Of a stretch of 64,000 nt of DNA, positions 51,968 through 61,451 are shown in pieces. The DNA comes from Mycobacterium asiaticum (lineage in GTDB: Bacteria; Actinomycetota; Actinomycetes; Mycobacteriales; Mycobacteriaceae). The notes below the pieces were generated by a model, which made no database searches, was not told the origin of the DNA, and worked only from the letters and a program-made list of their open reading frames with translations. Every line of letters starts with the position of its first letter. The first letter of the stretch is position 1. Where the stretch lies: positions 62,001-126,000 of the forward strand of contig NZ_LZMH01000083.1 in assembly GCF_001673635.1 (NCBI RefSeq), in the 5' to 3' direction. The position numbers were made by a program, and so were the translations under genes.

Positions 51968-53527
51968 CTAGCAGGTCGCGCCGGCCGGTGGCGTCGTTCC
52001 GTTGATCAGATACGCCGTGATGTAGTCGTCAATGCAGTTGTCCCCCTGGAAGACAACCGTGTGCTGGGTTCCGTTGAACGTGATCAACGAGCCCTTGAGC
52101 TGATTGGCCAGGTCGACGCCCGCCTGGTACGGCGTGGCCGGGTCGTGCGTGGTCGACACCACAATGGTCGGCGGCAGACCCGGCGCGGAGACGGTGTGCG
52201 GTCGGCTGGTCGGCGGCACCGGCCAGAACGCACAGGTACCCAGCGGGGCGTGGCCGGTGAACTTGCCGTAACTCATGAACGGCGCCAGCTCACGTGACCG
52301 GCGATCCTCGTCGACGACCTTGGCGCGGTCGGTAATCGGCGGCTGGTCAACACAATTGATCGCCACCCGCGCATCGGTCGAGTTGTTGTAGTGGCCGTGC
52401 GAATCGCGCCGCATGTACATGTCGGCCAGCGCCAGCATGGTGTCGCCGCGGTGCTCGTCGGCGAGTTCCTTGAGGCCATCGGTCAAGTGGTGCCACAGGT
52501 TTGGCGAGTACAGCGCCATGATCGTGCCGACGATGGCGTCGCTGTAGCTCAGCCCGCGCGAGTCTTTCGTCTTCGCCGGTCGGCTCACCTGGAGATTGTT
52601 CGGGTCGACCAGCGGGTCGATCAGGTTGTGGTAGGCCTCAACGGCTTTGGTTGGGTCGTTGCCCAGCGGACAGCTCGAATCCTTCGCGCAGTCGGCGGCG
52701 TAGTCGTTGAAGGCGTCCTGGAATCCCTTGGCCTGCCGCAGATCCGCTTCGATCGGGTCGGCGTTGGGGTCGACGGCGCCGTCTAAGATCATCGAGCGCA
52801 CGTTCTGCGGGAAGGCTTCGGCATAGGCCGAGCCGATCCGGGTGCCGTAGGAGTAGCCGAGGTAGGTCAGCTTCGCATCACCGAGGGCTTTGCGGATGGC
52901 GTCCAGATCCTTGGCGACGCTGACCGTTCCTACATTCGCCAAAAAGTTCTTGCCCATCTTGTCGACGCAGCGCTGCACGAACTGCTTGGTTTCGCCCTCC
53001 ATGTGCTGCACGCCCGCAGGGCTGTAGTCAACCTGCGGTTCGGCGCGCAGCCGGTCGTTGTCTGCATCGGAGTTGCACCAGATGGCCGGCCGCGAGCTGG
53101 AAACCCCGCGTGGATCGAAACCCACCAGGTCGAACCGCTCGTGCACCCGCTTGGGCAGGGTCTGGAAGATGCCCAGTGCGGCTTCGATGCCTGATTCACC
53201 GGGGCCGCCGGGGTTGATCACCAGCGAACCGATCTTGTCCCCGCTCGCCGGGAACCGGATCAACGCCAGCGAAGCCACATCGCCGCCGGGGTTGTTGTAG
53301 TCGACCGGGACGGCCAGCTTCCCGCACATCGCATGGCCGGGGATCTTCACCGAAGGGTTCGAGCTGCGGCATGGCGTCCACACCACCGGCTGGCCCAACC
53401 GCGGCTCGGCCATGTGCGCCCGTCCGGCGACCACGTGCACACATCCCGCCAGGACCAGCACCACAGCGGACAGCGCGGTCCACATCAGCAGCATGCGCGC
53501 GAACTTGTCGCGGCGAGACAGGCACAT
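51968..53527 (-). CDS. caeA: Cell-envelope serine protease/esterase CaeA (Hip1)
   Basis: A 519-residue lipoprotein serine hydrolase. Lipobox LAGC with Cys29 anchors it; NPGGPGESGIEA is the oxyanion loop, Ser in GYSYGTRIG the nucleophile, and GTQHTVVF the catalytic His region. In M. tuberculosis Hip1 cleaves GroEL2 and shapes innate immune responses; that is family knowledge. The protein is close to the H37Rv sequence throughout. Adjacent to its paralogue, both on the - strand. Confidence 0.94.
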   Translation of the reverse strand: MCLSRRDKFARMLLMWTALSAVVLVLAGCVHVVAGRAHMAEPRLGQPVVWTPCRSSNPSVKIPGHAMCGKLAVPVDYNNPGGDVASLALIRFPASGDKIGSLVINPGGPGESGIEAALGIFQTLPKRVHERFDLVGFDPRGVSSSRPAIWCNSDADNDRLRAEPQVDYSPAGVQHMEGETKQFVQRCVDKMGKNFLANVGTVSVAKDLDAIRKALGDAKLTYLGYSYGTRIGSAYAEAFPQNVRSMILDGAVDPNADPIEADLRQAKGFQDAFNDYAADCAKDSSCPLGNDPTKAVEAYHNLIDPLVDPNNLQVSRPAKTKDSRGLSYSDAIVGTIMALYSPNLWHHLTDGLKELADEHRGDTMLALADMYMRRDSHGHYNNSTDARVAINCVDQPPITDRAKVVDEDRRSRELAPFMSYGKFTGHAPLGTCAFWPVPPTSRPHTVSAPGLPPTIVVSTTHDPATPYQAGVDLANQLKGSLITFNGTQHTVVFQGDNCIDDYITAYLINGTTPPAGATC

Positions 53528-53587
53528 GGCACCCTATGGTGCCAGAGAAGTTTCCCGCTCCTGGTCAAGGCATATCCAGGGCCTGTC

Positions 53588-54086
53588 TTAGCTGGTCGCG
53601 GCCAGCAACTCCGCCATCACGACGGCGAACTCGTCCGCGAATTCCCACAGGTCCGGCAGCAATTCCGGGCAGGCGATCAGTCCGATGTCCAGCCGGCCGT
53701 TCAGCGACATGGCGGTGATGTTGAGCCCCCGTGGAAGAGCGGCCCCAACGGATACATCGCGCATCGCGGCGCCGAAGACCGCCGGGCCGGCGAACTGCGA
53801 CCAATCCAGTAACAGGGTGGCTCCGATCGACGAAGTATGTTGCTTGGCAACATAATTCGACTCGGCGTCGAGGTTCAGCGGGCTGTTGGCGAGCCTCTCC
53901 CGGAACTCCGGCATCGCCTGGATGCGCAGCGACATCGCCTCGCGCAGCCTGGTCGAAGGTGTAACCGCCCGGCATGGTCGAGGTGTCCAACCCGATGACC
54001 GAGCAGACGTGCATCGGCTGCGAGTCGGTCTCCCGGTAAAGGAAGCTGGCTTCAAGCCATGCGCGGCGCCCGCTGTGCCGCTGCAT
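53588..54086 (-). pseudogene. Broken wax-ester synthase/diacylglycerol acyltransferase (WS/DGAT)
   Basis: Remnant of a WS/DGAT (triacylglycerol synthase) gene, ~500 bp versus ~1.4 kb for intact members. One frame from 54086 encodes the N-terminus (EASFLYRETDSQPMHVCSV, GGYTFDQ). Near 53950 similarity moves to another frame (RLREAMSLRIQAMPEFRERLANSPLNLD). At about 53866 it jumps directly to the C-terminal region (AKQHTSSIGATLLLDWSQFAGPA), and near 53750 again to GLNITAMSLNGRLDIGLIACPEL. The catalytic HHxxxDG segment is missing. So there is one frameshift and two internal deletions; no activity expected. It lies between caeA and panB, which are neighbours in H37Rv. Confidence 0.85.
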
Positions 54087-54230
54087 TCGCCGCCGGTAGG
54101 CCCAAAAGTGGCCCCGACCACCCGTGAATGCATCGGAAGCGACGAAATGGCAGAATGGGCGGGGTCAGACGAACCCGGGGACCCAGCTAAGGGCCACGAG
54201 GATCGACCCGACCACCATTTAGGGACAATG

Positions 54231-55073
54231 ATGTCTGAGAACGTCTATGGTTCGAGCGCTGCCGCGACTTCGGCGCCGCGCCCCAAGATCCGCACCTCTC
54301 ACCTGCAGAAATGGAAGGCCGAAGGCCACAAGTGGGGCATGCTCACGGCCTACGACTATTCGACCGCCAGGGTGTTCGACGAGGCGGGGATTCCCGTCTT
54401 GCTGATCGGCGACTCCGCCGCCAACGTCGTCTACGGCTACGACACCACCGTGCCGATTTCGATCGACGAGCTGATCCCGCTGGTCCGCGGGGTGGTGCGG
54501 GGTGCGCCGCACGCACTGGTCGTCGCCGACCTGCCGTTTGGCAGCTACGAGGCGGGCCCGTCCGCCGCTTTGGCCTCAGCCACCCGGTTCATGAAGGAAG
54601 GCGGTGCGCACGCGGTCAAGCTCGAGGGTGGTGAGCGGGTCGCCGAGCAGATCGCCTGCCTGAGCGCGGCCGGCATTCCGGTGATGGCCCACATCGGCTT
54701 CACCCCGCAAAGCGTCAACACCCTGGGCGGGTTCAAGGTGCAGGGCCGCGGAGATGCCGCCGAACAGACCATCGCCGACGCGATCGCCGTCGCCGAAGCC
54801 GGCGCGTTCGCCGTGGTGATGGAGATGGTGCCGGCCGAACTGGCCACCCAGATCACGGGCAAGCTCACCATCCCGACGGTGGGTATCGGCGCCGGCCCCA
54901 ACTGCGACGGTCAGGTGCTGGTCTGGCAGGACATGGCCGGGATGAGCGGCGGCAAGACCGCCCGCTTCGTCAAGAGGTTCGCCGATGTGGGTGGCGAATT
55001 ACGCCGGGCCGCAATGCAATACGCCGAAGAGGTGGCCACCGGAGCATTCCCGGCCGAGGAGCACTGCTTCTAG
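54231..55073 (+). CDS. panB: 3-methyl-2-oxobutanoate hydroxymethyltransferase
   Basis: Ketopantoate hydroxymethyltransferase, first committed step of pantothenate/CoA synthesis. 280 residues: GMLTAYDYSTA, GDSAANVVYGYDTT (Mg/ketoacid site), VKLEGG and HIGFTPQ are visible and nearly identical to M. tuberculosis PanB, including EEHCF at the end. ATG 54231 is preferred over ATG 54228 because AGGG lies 6 nt upstream. The frame is open upstream across the WS/DGAT remnant without similarity. Confidence 0.96.
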   Translation: MSENVYGSSAAATSAPRPKIRTSHLQKWKAEGHKWGMLTAYDYSTARVFDEAGIPVLLIGDSAANVVYGYDTTVPISIDELIPLVRGVVRGAPHALVVADLPFGSYEAGPSAALASATRFMKEGGAHAVKLEGGERVAEQIACLSAAGIPVMAHIGFTPQSVNTLGGFKVQGRGDAAEQTIADAIAVAEAGAFAVVMEMVPAELATQITGKLTIPTVGIGAGPNCDGQVLVWQDMAGMSGGKTARFVKRFADVGGELRRAAMQYAEEVATGAFPAEEHCF

Positions 55074-55148
55074 CCCTCCGCCCGAGCCGAACGGGTAATT
55101 TCGATATGGCACTCTATGGGAGCCTCACCTGCTCCCACGGAGAACAGA

Positions 55149-56684
55149 ATGCCTGCTAAAGCGTCTTCAAAAGGACCCAAGACGGCGCGTCATCTCGAAG
55201 TCGAGCGCAAGTTCGACGTAGTCGAGTCGACCGTGTCACCGTCCTTCGAGGGCATCGCGGCAGTCGCCCGCGTCGACAAACCCCCCGCCCAGGAACTCGA
55301 CGCGGTCTACTTCGACACGCCCAACCAGGATCTGGCCCGCAACCGGATCACCCTGCGGCGGCGCACCGGGGGCGCGGACGCCGGCTGGCATCTGAAGTTG
55401 CCCGCCGGACCCGACTCCCGCACCGAGATCCACGCCGCGATCGACGCGTCCTCCGACGCCGACACCGTGCCGGAGGAGCTGCTGGACGTGGTGCTGGCGA
55501 TCGTGCGCGACCGTCCGGTCGCGCCGGTGGCGCGCATCACCACCCGGCGCGAGATCCAGGTCCTCTACAACGCCGACGACGTGGCGCTGGCGGAGTTCTG
55601 CAACGACCACGTCACCGCATGGTCCGCCCAGGACTCCCAGGACTCGGAGGGATCGGACCCCGTCGAGCAGCAGTGGCGGGAGTGGGAACTCGAGGTCCGC
55701 GAACCAGACGGTGAGACCAGCGAAGCGGCCAGCCATGAGCTGCTCAACCGCCTCAGCAACCGGCTGCTGGACGCCGGTGCCGCCCCGGCCGGGCACGGCT
55801 CGAAATTGGTCCGAGCTTTGGGGTCCGCCGCCCCGCCCCCCGCCACACCGCCGGCGGATCCCATCCATCGCGCGGTGGCACAACACGTCGAGGAAATGCT
55901 GGTGTGGGACCGCGCCGTGCGCGCCGACGCCGAGGATTCCGTGCACCAGCTGCGGGTCACCACCCGCAAGCTGCGCAGCCTGCTCAAGGATTCGCAGGAA
56001 TCGTTCGGATTGGCCGACGGCGCATGGGTTCTCGACGAGCTCCGGGAACTCGCGGGGGTGCTGGGCGTGGCGCGCGACGCCGAGGTGCTGGCCGAGCGTT
56101 ACGAACGGGCGCTGACCCGGCTGGACCCCCGGCTGGTTCGCGGGCCGGTGTCCGAACGCCTGGTCAACGGCGCCAAACGGCGCTATCAGGTGGGTCTGCG
56201 GCGGTCGTTGGTCGCCATGCGCTCCAAGCGGTACTTCCGGCTGCTCGACGCGCTGGAATCCTTGGTGACCGAACCGACGGTGCTTGCCTTCGGTCAGCAA
56301 TCGCAACCGGTGACCATCGATGCCGCCTACCGCAAGGTACGCAAGGCCACGAAAGCGGCCCGGGACGCCCCCGACGATGACGAGGCGCTGCACCGAATCC
56401 GCAAGCGCGCCAAGCGTCTCCGCTACACCGCAGCGGCGACCGGCGACGAGCGGGTCGCTCAGGAGGCCAAGGCCATCCAGGTTCTGCTCGGCGATCACCA
56501 GGACAGCGTGGTCAGCCGCGAACATCTGCTCGCGCGGGCGCAAGCGGCCCACCTGGCGGGTGAAGACACTTTCACCTACGGTCTGCTCTACCAATACGAG
56601 AGCCAGATCGCCGAAAGCAGCAGCGAGCAACTGGATTCCGCGCTGCACAAGCTGGACAAGGCGGTACGCAAAGCGCGGAGCTAA
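55149..56684 (+). CDS. CYTH and CHAD domain protein (Rv2226-like)
   Basis: A 511-residue fusion. The N-terminal ~215 residues are a CYTH/triphosphate tunnel domain with the signature E17-x-E19-x-K21 (EVERKF) and YFDTPNQDLARNRITLRRR. The C-terminal ~280 residues are a CHAD helical domain rich in conserved His/Arg/Lys (HQLRVTTRKLRSLL, HRIRKRAKRLRY), which binds polyphosphate. A role in polyphosphate or triphosphate handling is predicted. ATG 55149 has GGAGAA 4-6 nt upstream. Confidence 0.92.
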   Translation: MPAKASSKGPKTARHLEVERKFDVVESTVSPSFEGIAAVARVDKPPAQELDAVYFDTPNQDLARNRITLRRRTGGADAGWHLKLPAGPDSRTEIHAAIDASSDADTVPEELLDVVLAIVRDRPVAPVARITTRREIQVLYNADDVALAEFCNDHVTAWSAQDSQDSEGSDPVEQQWREWELEVREPDGETSEAASHELLNRLSNRLLDAGAAPAGHGSKLVRALGSAAPPPATPPADPIHRAVAQHVEEMLVWDRAVRADAEDSVHQLRVTTRKLRSLLKDSQESFGLADGAWVLDELRELAGVLGVARDAEVLAERYERALTRLDPRLVRGPVSERLVNGAKRRYQVGLRRSLVAMRSKRYFRLLDALESLVTEPTVLAFGQQSQPVTIDAAYRKVRKATKAARDAPDDDEALHRIRKRAKRLRYTAAATGDERVAQEAKAIQVLLGDHQDSVVSREHLLARAQAAHLAGEDTFTYGLLYQYESQIAESSSEQLDSALHKLDKAVRKARS

Positions 56685-56717
56685 GGGGCCGGGCCGCACC
56701 TGCCTGCGCGGCCCCTT
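56683..56717 (+). terminator. Hairpin after the CYTH-CHAD gene
   Basis: AAGGGGCC (56683-56690) pairs with GGCCCCTT (56710-56717), and the left arm includes the last two bases of the stop codon. No U-tract follows. A moderate terminator candidate. Confidence 0.45.
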
Positions 56718-56813
56718 GCCGCCTACCCCTGGCCGCCGAGCGTGAAATGCACAACGGAAACTCGGCGTGTCGCGTCGTGCGATTCGCACTCGCCGACGAA
56801 ACGACGCCCCTCA

Positions 56814-57236
<423 letters not shown>

Positions 57237-57242
57237 ACGAAC

Positions 57243-57248
57243 ACGGTA
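57243..57248 (-). promoter_or_regulatory. -10 element of rnpB
   Basis: TACCGT on the - strand fits TANNNT and predicts a transcription start at about 57236, exactly where the P1 helix of RNase P RNA begins. Pattern and position only. Confidence 0.55.
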
Positions 57249-57290
57249 CCCGCTCTGCGCCGGCACCGGCCAGTGCGGTCTTTGCTCGGG

Positions 57291-58421
57291 TCAGAGATAC
57301 CCGGTCTGATTGACCAGGCGCACCGACGACGCACCGTCGGGATAGAACTCGGCGATGCTCAGCGACGCCAGGTCCAGATGCAGCCGGTACAGGATGCCCG
57401 AGCCGGCATCCAACGCCATGCGCAGCAGCAACTTGATCGGCGTGACGTGGGAGACCACCAACACGTTCTTGCCCTCGTGCGCGGCGATGATCCGGTCCCG
57501 GCCGCGCCGCACGCGCCGCAGCACGTCGTCGAAACTCTCCCCGCCCGGCGGCAGGGTGCCCGTGTCGTACAGCCACCGGCGGTGCAGATCCGGGTCGCGC
57601 GCGGCGGCCTCGGCGAACGTCAGCCCCTCCCACGCGCCGAAATCCGTCTCGATCAGGTCATCGTCGACGGTCACCTCCAGGCCCAACGCCCTGGCCGCCG
57701 TCGTCGCGGTGTCGTAGGCCCGCTGCAGTGGGGAGGAAATCACTGCGGCGATCCCCCGGCGCTGCGTCAGATACCTTGCCGCCAAACCGGCCTGACGCCA
57801 ACCGACCTCGTTCAGGGGCGGATTGCCACGGCCGGAGTACCGGCGTTGCACCGACAGTTCGGTCTGCCCGTGCCGCAACAACAACAGCCGGGTCGGGGTG
57901 CCGCGCGCGCCAGTCCAGCCCGGGCCGGTGGTGGTCTCGGCCGGACGCTCGGCCACCGTGGCCCGGGCCGCTTCCGTGACCGGCACGGCCACCTTGTCGA
58001 CCCGGCGATCCGCCTGGGCCTCGGCGGCGTCCATCGCGTCATTGGCCAGCCGATCGGCGTAGGCGTTCTGGGCGCGCGGAATCCAGGAATAGGTGATCCG
58101 GCGGAACCGCGACGCGAGCGTCTGGGCCTGTCTGTGCAGTTCCACCAGATCGGGGTGCTTGACCTTCCAGCGCCCGGCCATCTGCTCGATCACCAGCTTG
58201 GAGTCCATCAGGACCGAAACCTCGGTGGCGCCCAGGTTGAGGGCATCGTCCAAACCGGCTATCAGGCCGCGATATTCGGCCACGTTATTGGTGGCCCGGC
58301 CGATCGCCTGCTTGGATTCGGCCAGCACGGTCCGGCGGTCCTGAGTCCACACCACCGCGCCATATCCGGCGGGTCCGGGATTACCCCGCGATCCGCCGTC
58401 GGCTTCGATCACTACTTTCAT
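57291..58421 (-). CDS. RNase HI fused to histidine phosphatase (Rv2228c-like)
   Basis: A 376-residue bifunctional protein. The N-terminal ~135 residues are a type I RNase H with Asp8 in EADGGSRGN, Glu in NNVAEYRGL and Asp in LMDSKLV. The C-terminal ~200 residues are a histidine (acid) phosphatase of the CobC/alpha-ribazole phosphatase type with LRHGQTELS (phospho-accepting His), SSPLQRAYDTA and SHVTPIKLL. A ~35-residue linker joins them. The M. tuberculosis homologue has both activities and a suggested role in cobalamin ribazole dephosphorylation. Start overlaps the stop of the zinc-ribbon gene (ATGA). Confidence 0.95.
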   Translation of the reverse strand: MKVVIEADGGSRGNPGPAGYGAVVWTQDRRTVLAESKQAIGRATNNVAEYRGLIAGLDDALNLGATEVSVLMDSKLVIEQMAGRWKVKHPDLVELHRQAQTLASRFRRITYSWIPRAQNAYADRLANDAMDAAEAQADRRVDKVAVPVTEAARATVAERPAETTTGPGWTGARGTPTRLLLLRHGQTELSVQRRYSGRGNPPLNEVGWRQAGLAARYLTQRRGIAAVISSPLQRAYDTATTAARALGLEVTVDDDLIETDFGAWEGLTFAEAAARDPDLHRRWLYDTGTLPPGGESFDDVLRRVRRGRDRIIAAHEGKNVLVVSHVTPIKLLLRMALDAGSGILYRLHLDLASLSIAEFYPDGASSVRLVNQTGYL

Positions 58422-59155
58422 TGATCAGAGCCCTTGACGCGCAACAGGATTGCGCCGCACTCCGGGCAGCGCTGCACCTCGTCTTCGGCGGCGGCCTGGA
58501 TCTGGGCCAACTCGCCGCGACCGATCTCGATACGGCATGCGCCGCACCGGTGTCCCAGCAGCGGCCCGGCGCCCGGGCCTCCCCCGGCGCGCAGCCGCTC
58601 GTACAGCGCCTTGAGGTCGGGGTTCAGTTCCGCGGCCAGTGTCTCGCGCTTGGCGGCGTGTTCCGTCCGGGCCTCTTCGACCTCGGCGAGCGCCTCGTTG
58701 AGGGCCTTTCGCGCGCCGGCGAGTTCGTCCTGCAGGCCGGCGATGGTCCCGGATTCCGCGGCTTCGGTGGCCTGCAGTTCCTCGCGGCGTTCCATCACTT
58801 CCAGCAGGGAATCCTCCAGACTGGCCTGGCGGCGCTGCAGGGTTTCCAGCTCGTGCTGCAGGTCCGCCAGTTGCTTGGCGTCGGTCGCTCCGGAGTCGAG
58901 CAGCGCGCGGTCCCGGTCCTCTCGCTTGCGCACCGCGTCGATCTCGGCTTCGAGGCGGGCCACCTGGGCGTCGAGATCCTCCACGGCGATCCGCACGGCG
59001 CCCAGCCGGTCACTGGCGGCGTTGTATTCGCCCTGCACCCGCTCGAGGGCTTCGCGTTGGGGCAGATGAGTGGTCCGATGGGCAAGGCGGGACAGCTCAG
59101 CGTCCAGTTTCGCCAGTTCCAGTAGCGAACGCTGCTGTGCCACTTCGGCCTTCAT
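58418..59155 (-). CDS. Coiled-coil zinc-ribbon protein (Rv2229c-like)
   Basis: A 245-residue protein. Residues ~1-185 are a long Glu/Ala/Leu coiled coil; the C-terminus has a zinc ribbon with HRCGACRIEI and RCPECGAILL (CxxC twice). Such proteins (zf-RING_7/C4 type) are conserved next to Nif3-like and RNase H genes in actinobacteria and may act on nucleic acids, but the function is unproven. It sits between Nif3-like (17 bp) and RNase HI (overlap), so it is one operon with them. Confidence 0.9.
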   Translation of the reverse strand: MKAEVAQQRSLLELAKLDAELSRLAHRTTHLPQREALERVQGEYNAASDRLGAVRIAVEDLDAQVARLEAEIDAVRKREDRDRALLDSGATDAKQLADLQHELETLQRRQASLEDSLLEVMERREELQATEAAESGTIAGLQDELAGARKALNEALAEVEEARTEHAAKRETLAAELNPDLKALYERLRAGGGPGAGPLLGHRCGACRIEIGRGELAQIQAAAEDEVQRCPECGAILLRVKGSDQ

Positions 59156-59172
59156 GATCTCCTAGGTCTCTC

Positions 59173-60303
59173 TCAGGTCTGCTTCCCGGCGCACAGGTTC
59201 CACGGGTCGGTGCGGATGTCAGACACCCGCACCGCCAGCTTGGGCCCGAACACCGAGCACAGCACGTTCGCCGCTTGCCCACACCACGGGAATTCACTCG
59301 CCCAGTGCGCGACGTCGATCAACGCCACCTCCGACCCCCGGGAATGCTCGTCGGCGGGATGGTGACGCAGGTCGGCCGTGACATAAGCCTGCACACCGGC
59401 CCGAGCTACCGCACCCAACAACGAGTCGCCGGCTCCCCCGCAGACCGCGACCCGCGACACCGGCATGTCGGGATCACCGGCGGCGCGCACCCCCCACGAC
59501 GTGGACGGCAACGCGGCGCCGACGCGGGATACGAAGTCGGCGAACCGTTCGGGTCGCGCCAGCGTGCCGAGACGGCCCAGCCCGGTGTCGGCGGGCTGCG
59601 GAGCCATGGTGAAGGTGTCGAAGGCCGGCTCCTCGTAGGGGTGCGCCGCGCGCATCGCCGCCAGCACCGCACCCCGCGCACGGGCCGGGGCCACCACTTC
59701 CACCCGGTCCTCGGTGACGTGTTCGACGATGCCGACGCTGCCGATCGCCGGAGCTGCCCCGTCGTGCGGCAGGAACTGTCCGATGCCGGTGACGCTCCAG
59801 CTGCAGTGCGAGTAATCGCCGATCTGCCCGGCGCCCGCTGCGAACACCGCCTCGCGCACCGCGTCGGCGTTCTCCTGCGGCACGTAGATGACCCACTTGT
59901 CCAGATCGGCCACGGACGGCGACGGCTCGAGCACCGCCTCGACGGTCAGGCCGAGCGCGTCGGCCAGCGCGTCGGACACCCCCGGCGCGGCCGAGTCGGC
60001 GTTGGTGTGGGCGGTGAACAGAGCGCGGCCGGAACGGATCAGGCGGTGGATCAGCGCACCCTTGGGCGTGCTGGCCGCGACCGTGTCGACCCCGCGCAGC
60101 AGCAGCGGATGGTGAGCGAGCAACAGGCCGCCGTCGGGGACCTCGTCGACGACGGCGGGTGTCACGTCGATGGCGATGGTCACCGATTCGACGTCGTCGG
60201 CGGGGTCGCCGCAGACCAAGCCCACCGAATCCCAGGACTCAGCGAGCCGCGGCGGGTACGCCTCGTCCAGCACCGCGATGATGTCGGCCAGCCGCACGCT
60301 CAC
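59173..60303 (-). CDS. Nif3-like / GTP cyclohydrolase I type 2 family protein
   Basis: A 376-residue Nif3/YbgI family protein with a di-metal centre: LLLAHHPLLLRGV and TAHTNAD carry the N-terminal histidine/aspartate ligands, and the C-terminal VALIDVAHWASEF provides the remaining ones. An inserted ~130-residue middle domain (residues about 130-260) is the PII-like insert seen in the longer bacterial forms. The biochemical role is not settled. GTG 60303 overlaps the stop of cobC (GTGA). Confidence 0.9.
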   Translation of the reverse strand: MSVRLADIIAVLDEAYPPRLAESWDSVGLVCGDPADDVESVTIAIDVTPAVVDEVPDGGLLLAHHPLLLRGVDTVAASTPKGALIHRLIRSGRALFTAHTNADSAAPGVSDALADALGLTVEAVLEPSPSVADLDKWVIYVPQENADAVREAVFAAGAGQIGDYSHCSWSVTGIGQFLPHDGAAPAIGSVGIVEHVTEDRVEVVAPARARGAVLAAMRAAHPYEEPAFDTFTMAPQPADTGLGRLGTLARPERFADFVSRVGAALPSTSWGVRAAGDPDMPVSRVAVCGGAGDSLLGAVARAGVQAYVTADLRHHPADEHSRGSEVALIDVAHWASEFPWCGQAANVLCSVFGPKLAVRVSDIRTDPWNLCAGKQT

Positions 60304-61367
60304 CGGCGACTCCCACTGTGCAGGCCGGCCAGCGTCTCGGCGATCGATTCGACCAGTCGTGACCACTCCGGCCGCACCGCCACCCGCAGATACGTCGCGT
60401 CCAGGCCGACGAAGGTGTCACACCGCCGCACCGCAATACCGTTGCTGGCCAACCGGTTCCGGATCAATTCGGCATTGGGGCTGCGGAACAACACGAACGG
60501 GGCCCGGCCGGCGACCACGTCGACACCCACCGACGCGAGCCCGGCGACCATGGCCGCGCGGGTGGCGGCCAACCGCGCGGCGTCGGCGGCGGCTTCGGCG
60601 ACGGCTCGCGGGCTGCAGCAGGCCGCGATCGCGGTCAGCTGCAACGTCCCCACCGCCCAATGTGCGCGCTGCGCGGTCAACCGGGCCAGCACCTCGGGTG
60701 ACCCGAGCGCATAACCCACCCGCAGCCCAGCCAGTGCCCACGTCTTGGTCAGGCTGCGCAGCACCAGCACGTCGGGCAGGGCGTGACCGGCAAGGGATTC
60801 CGGTTCGCCGGGCACCGCGTCGGCGAACGCCTCGTCGACCACCACGATCCGTCCCGGCCGGCGCAGGGCCAGCAGTTGCTCGCGGGTGTGCAGGACCGAC
60901 GTCGGGTTGGTCGGATTTCCGACCACGACGAGGTCCGCGTCCTCGGGGACCCGCGCGGCATCGAGGGTGAACGGCGGCGGCAGGACCACGTGGTGCACCG
61001 GGATTCCGGCCGCCGTCAGCGCCGCCTCCGGCTCGGTGAACGACGGCGCGATGAGCGCCGCACGGCACGGGCGCAGGTTGGGCAGCAACGCGAAGCCCTC
61101 GGCCGCACCGGCCAGTGGCAGGACTTCGGCGGGCGTGCGGCCGTGCCGGGTGGCGGCCGCGTCCTGGGCGGCGCGCACCTCGGCGTTGCCCGGGTACTGG
61201 GCCAGGTCCGTCAGGCGCGCGCTCAGCTGTGTTATCAGCCAGGATGGCGGCTGCGCATGACGGACGTTGACCGCGAAATCGAGCATGCCGGGCAGCACGT
61301 CTTGATCACCGTGATAGCGGGCCCGCGACATGCGGGCCGACGCGCTCTGATCCAGACCGGCCACCAC
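60300..61367 (-). CDS. cobC: HisC-like aminotransferase, putative threonine-phosphate decarboxylase
   Basis: A ~355-residue PLP enzyme of fold type I annotated CobC (Rv2231c) in mycobacteria; the family includes CobD/CobC L-threonine-phosphate decarboxylases that make the aminopropanol linker of cobalamin, and histidinol-phosphate aminotransferases. GNPTNPTSVL and the PLP-lysine motif RSLTKTWALAGLRVGYA are intact. Decarboxylase versus aminotransferase activity cannot be told from sequence by eye. Start GTG 61367 is tentative; ATG 61331 is the alternative. It is divergent from ptkA (84 bp); no vapBC pair lies between them, unlike H37Rv. Confidence 0.88.
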   Translation of the reverse strand: MVAGLDQSASARMSRARYHGDQDVLPGMLDFAVNVRHAQPPSWLITQLSARLTDLAQYPGNAEVRAAQDAAATRHGRTPAEVLPLAGAAEGFALLPNLRPCRAALIAPSFTEPEAALTAAGIPVHHVVLPPPFTLDAARVPEDADLVVVGNPTNPTSVLHTREQLLALRRPGRIVVVDEAFADAVPGEPESLAGHALPDVLVLRSLTKTWALAGLRVGYALGSPEVLARLTAQRAHWAVGTLQLTAIAACCSPRAVAEAAADAARLAATRAAMVAGLASVGVDVVAGRAPFVLFRSPNAELIRNRLASNGIAVRRCDTFVGLDATYLRVAVRPEWSRLVESIAETLAGLHSGSRR

Positions 61368-61451
61368 AGAAACACTAGTGCGCCAGTACGCGAAGTAGGC
61401 ATCCGGCGCACCACGGCGCACTCGCGCGGCGCCATCAACCACAATGGGAGC

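Noticed and set aside
50323..53527. Two neighbouring hydrolase genes as a recent duplication
   Set aside because: The proteins share motifs but differ widely, and both have separate orthologues in H37Rv in the same order; the duplication is old.
53886..54230. Long N-terminal extension of panB
   Set aside because: The upstream frame is antisense to the WS/DGAT remnant and PanB similarity starts at 54231.
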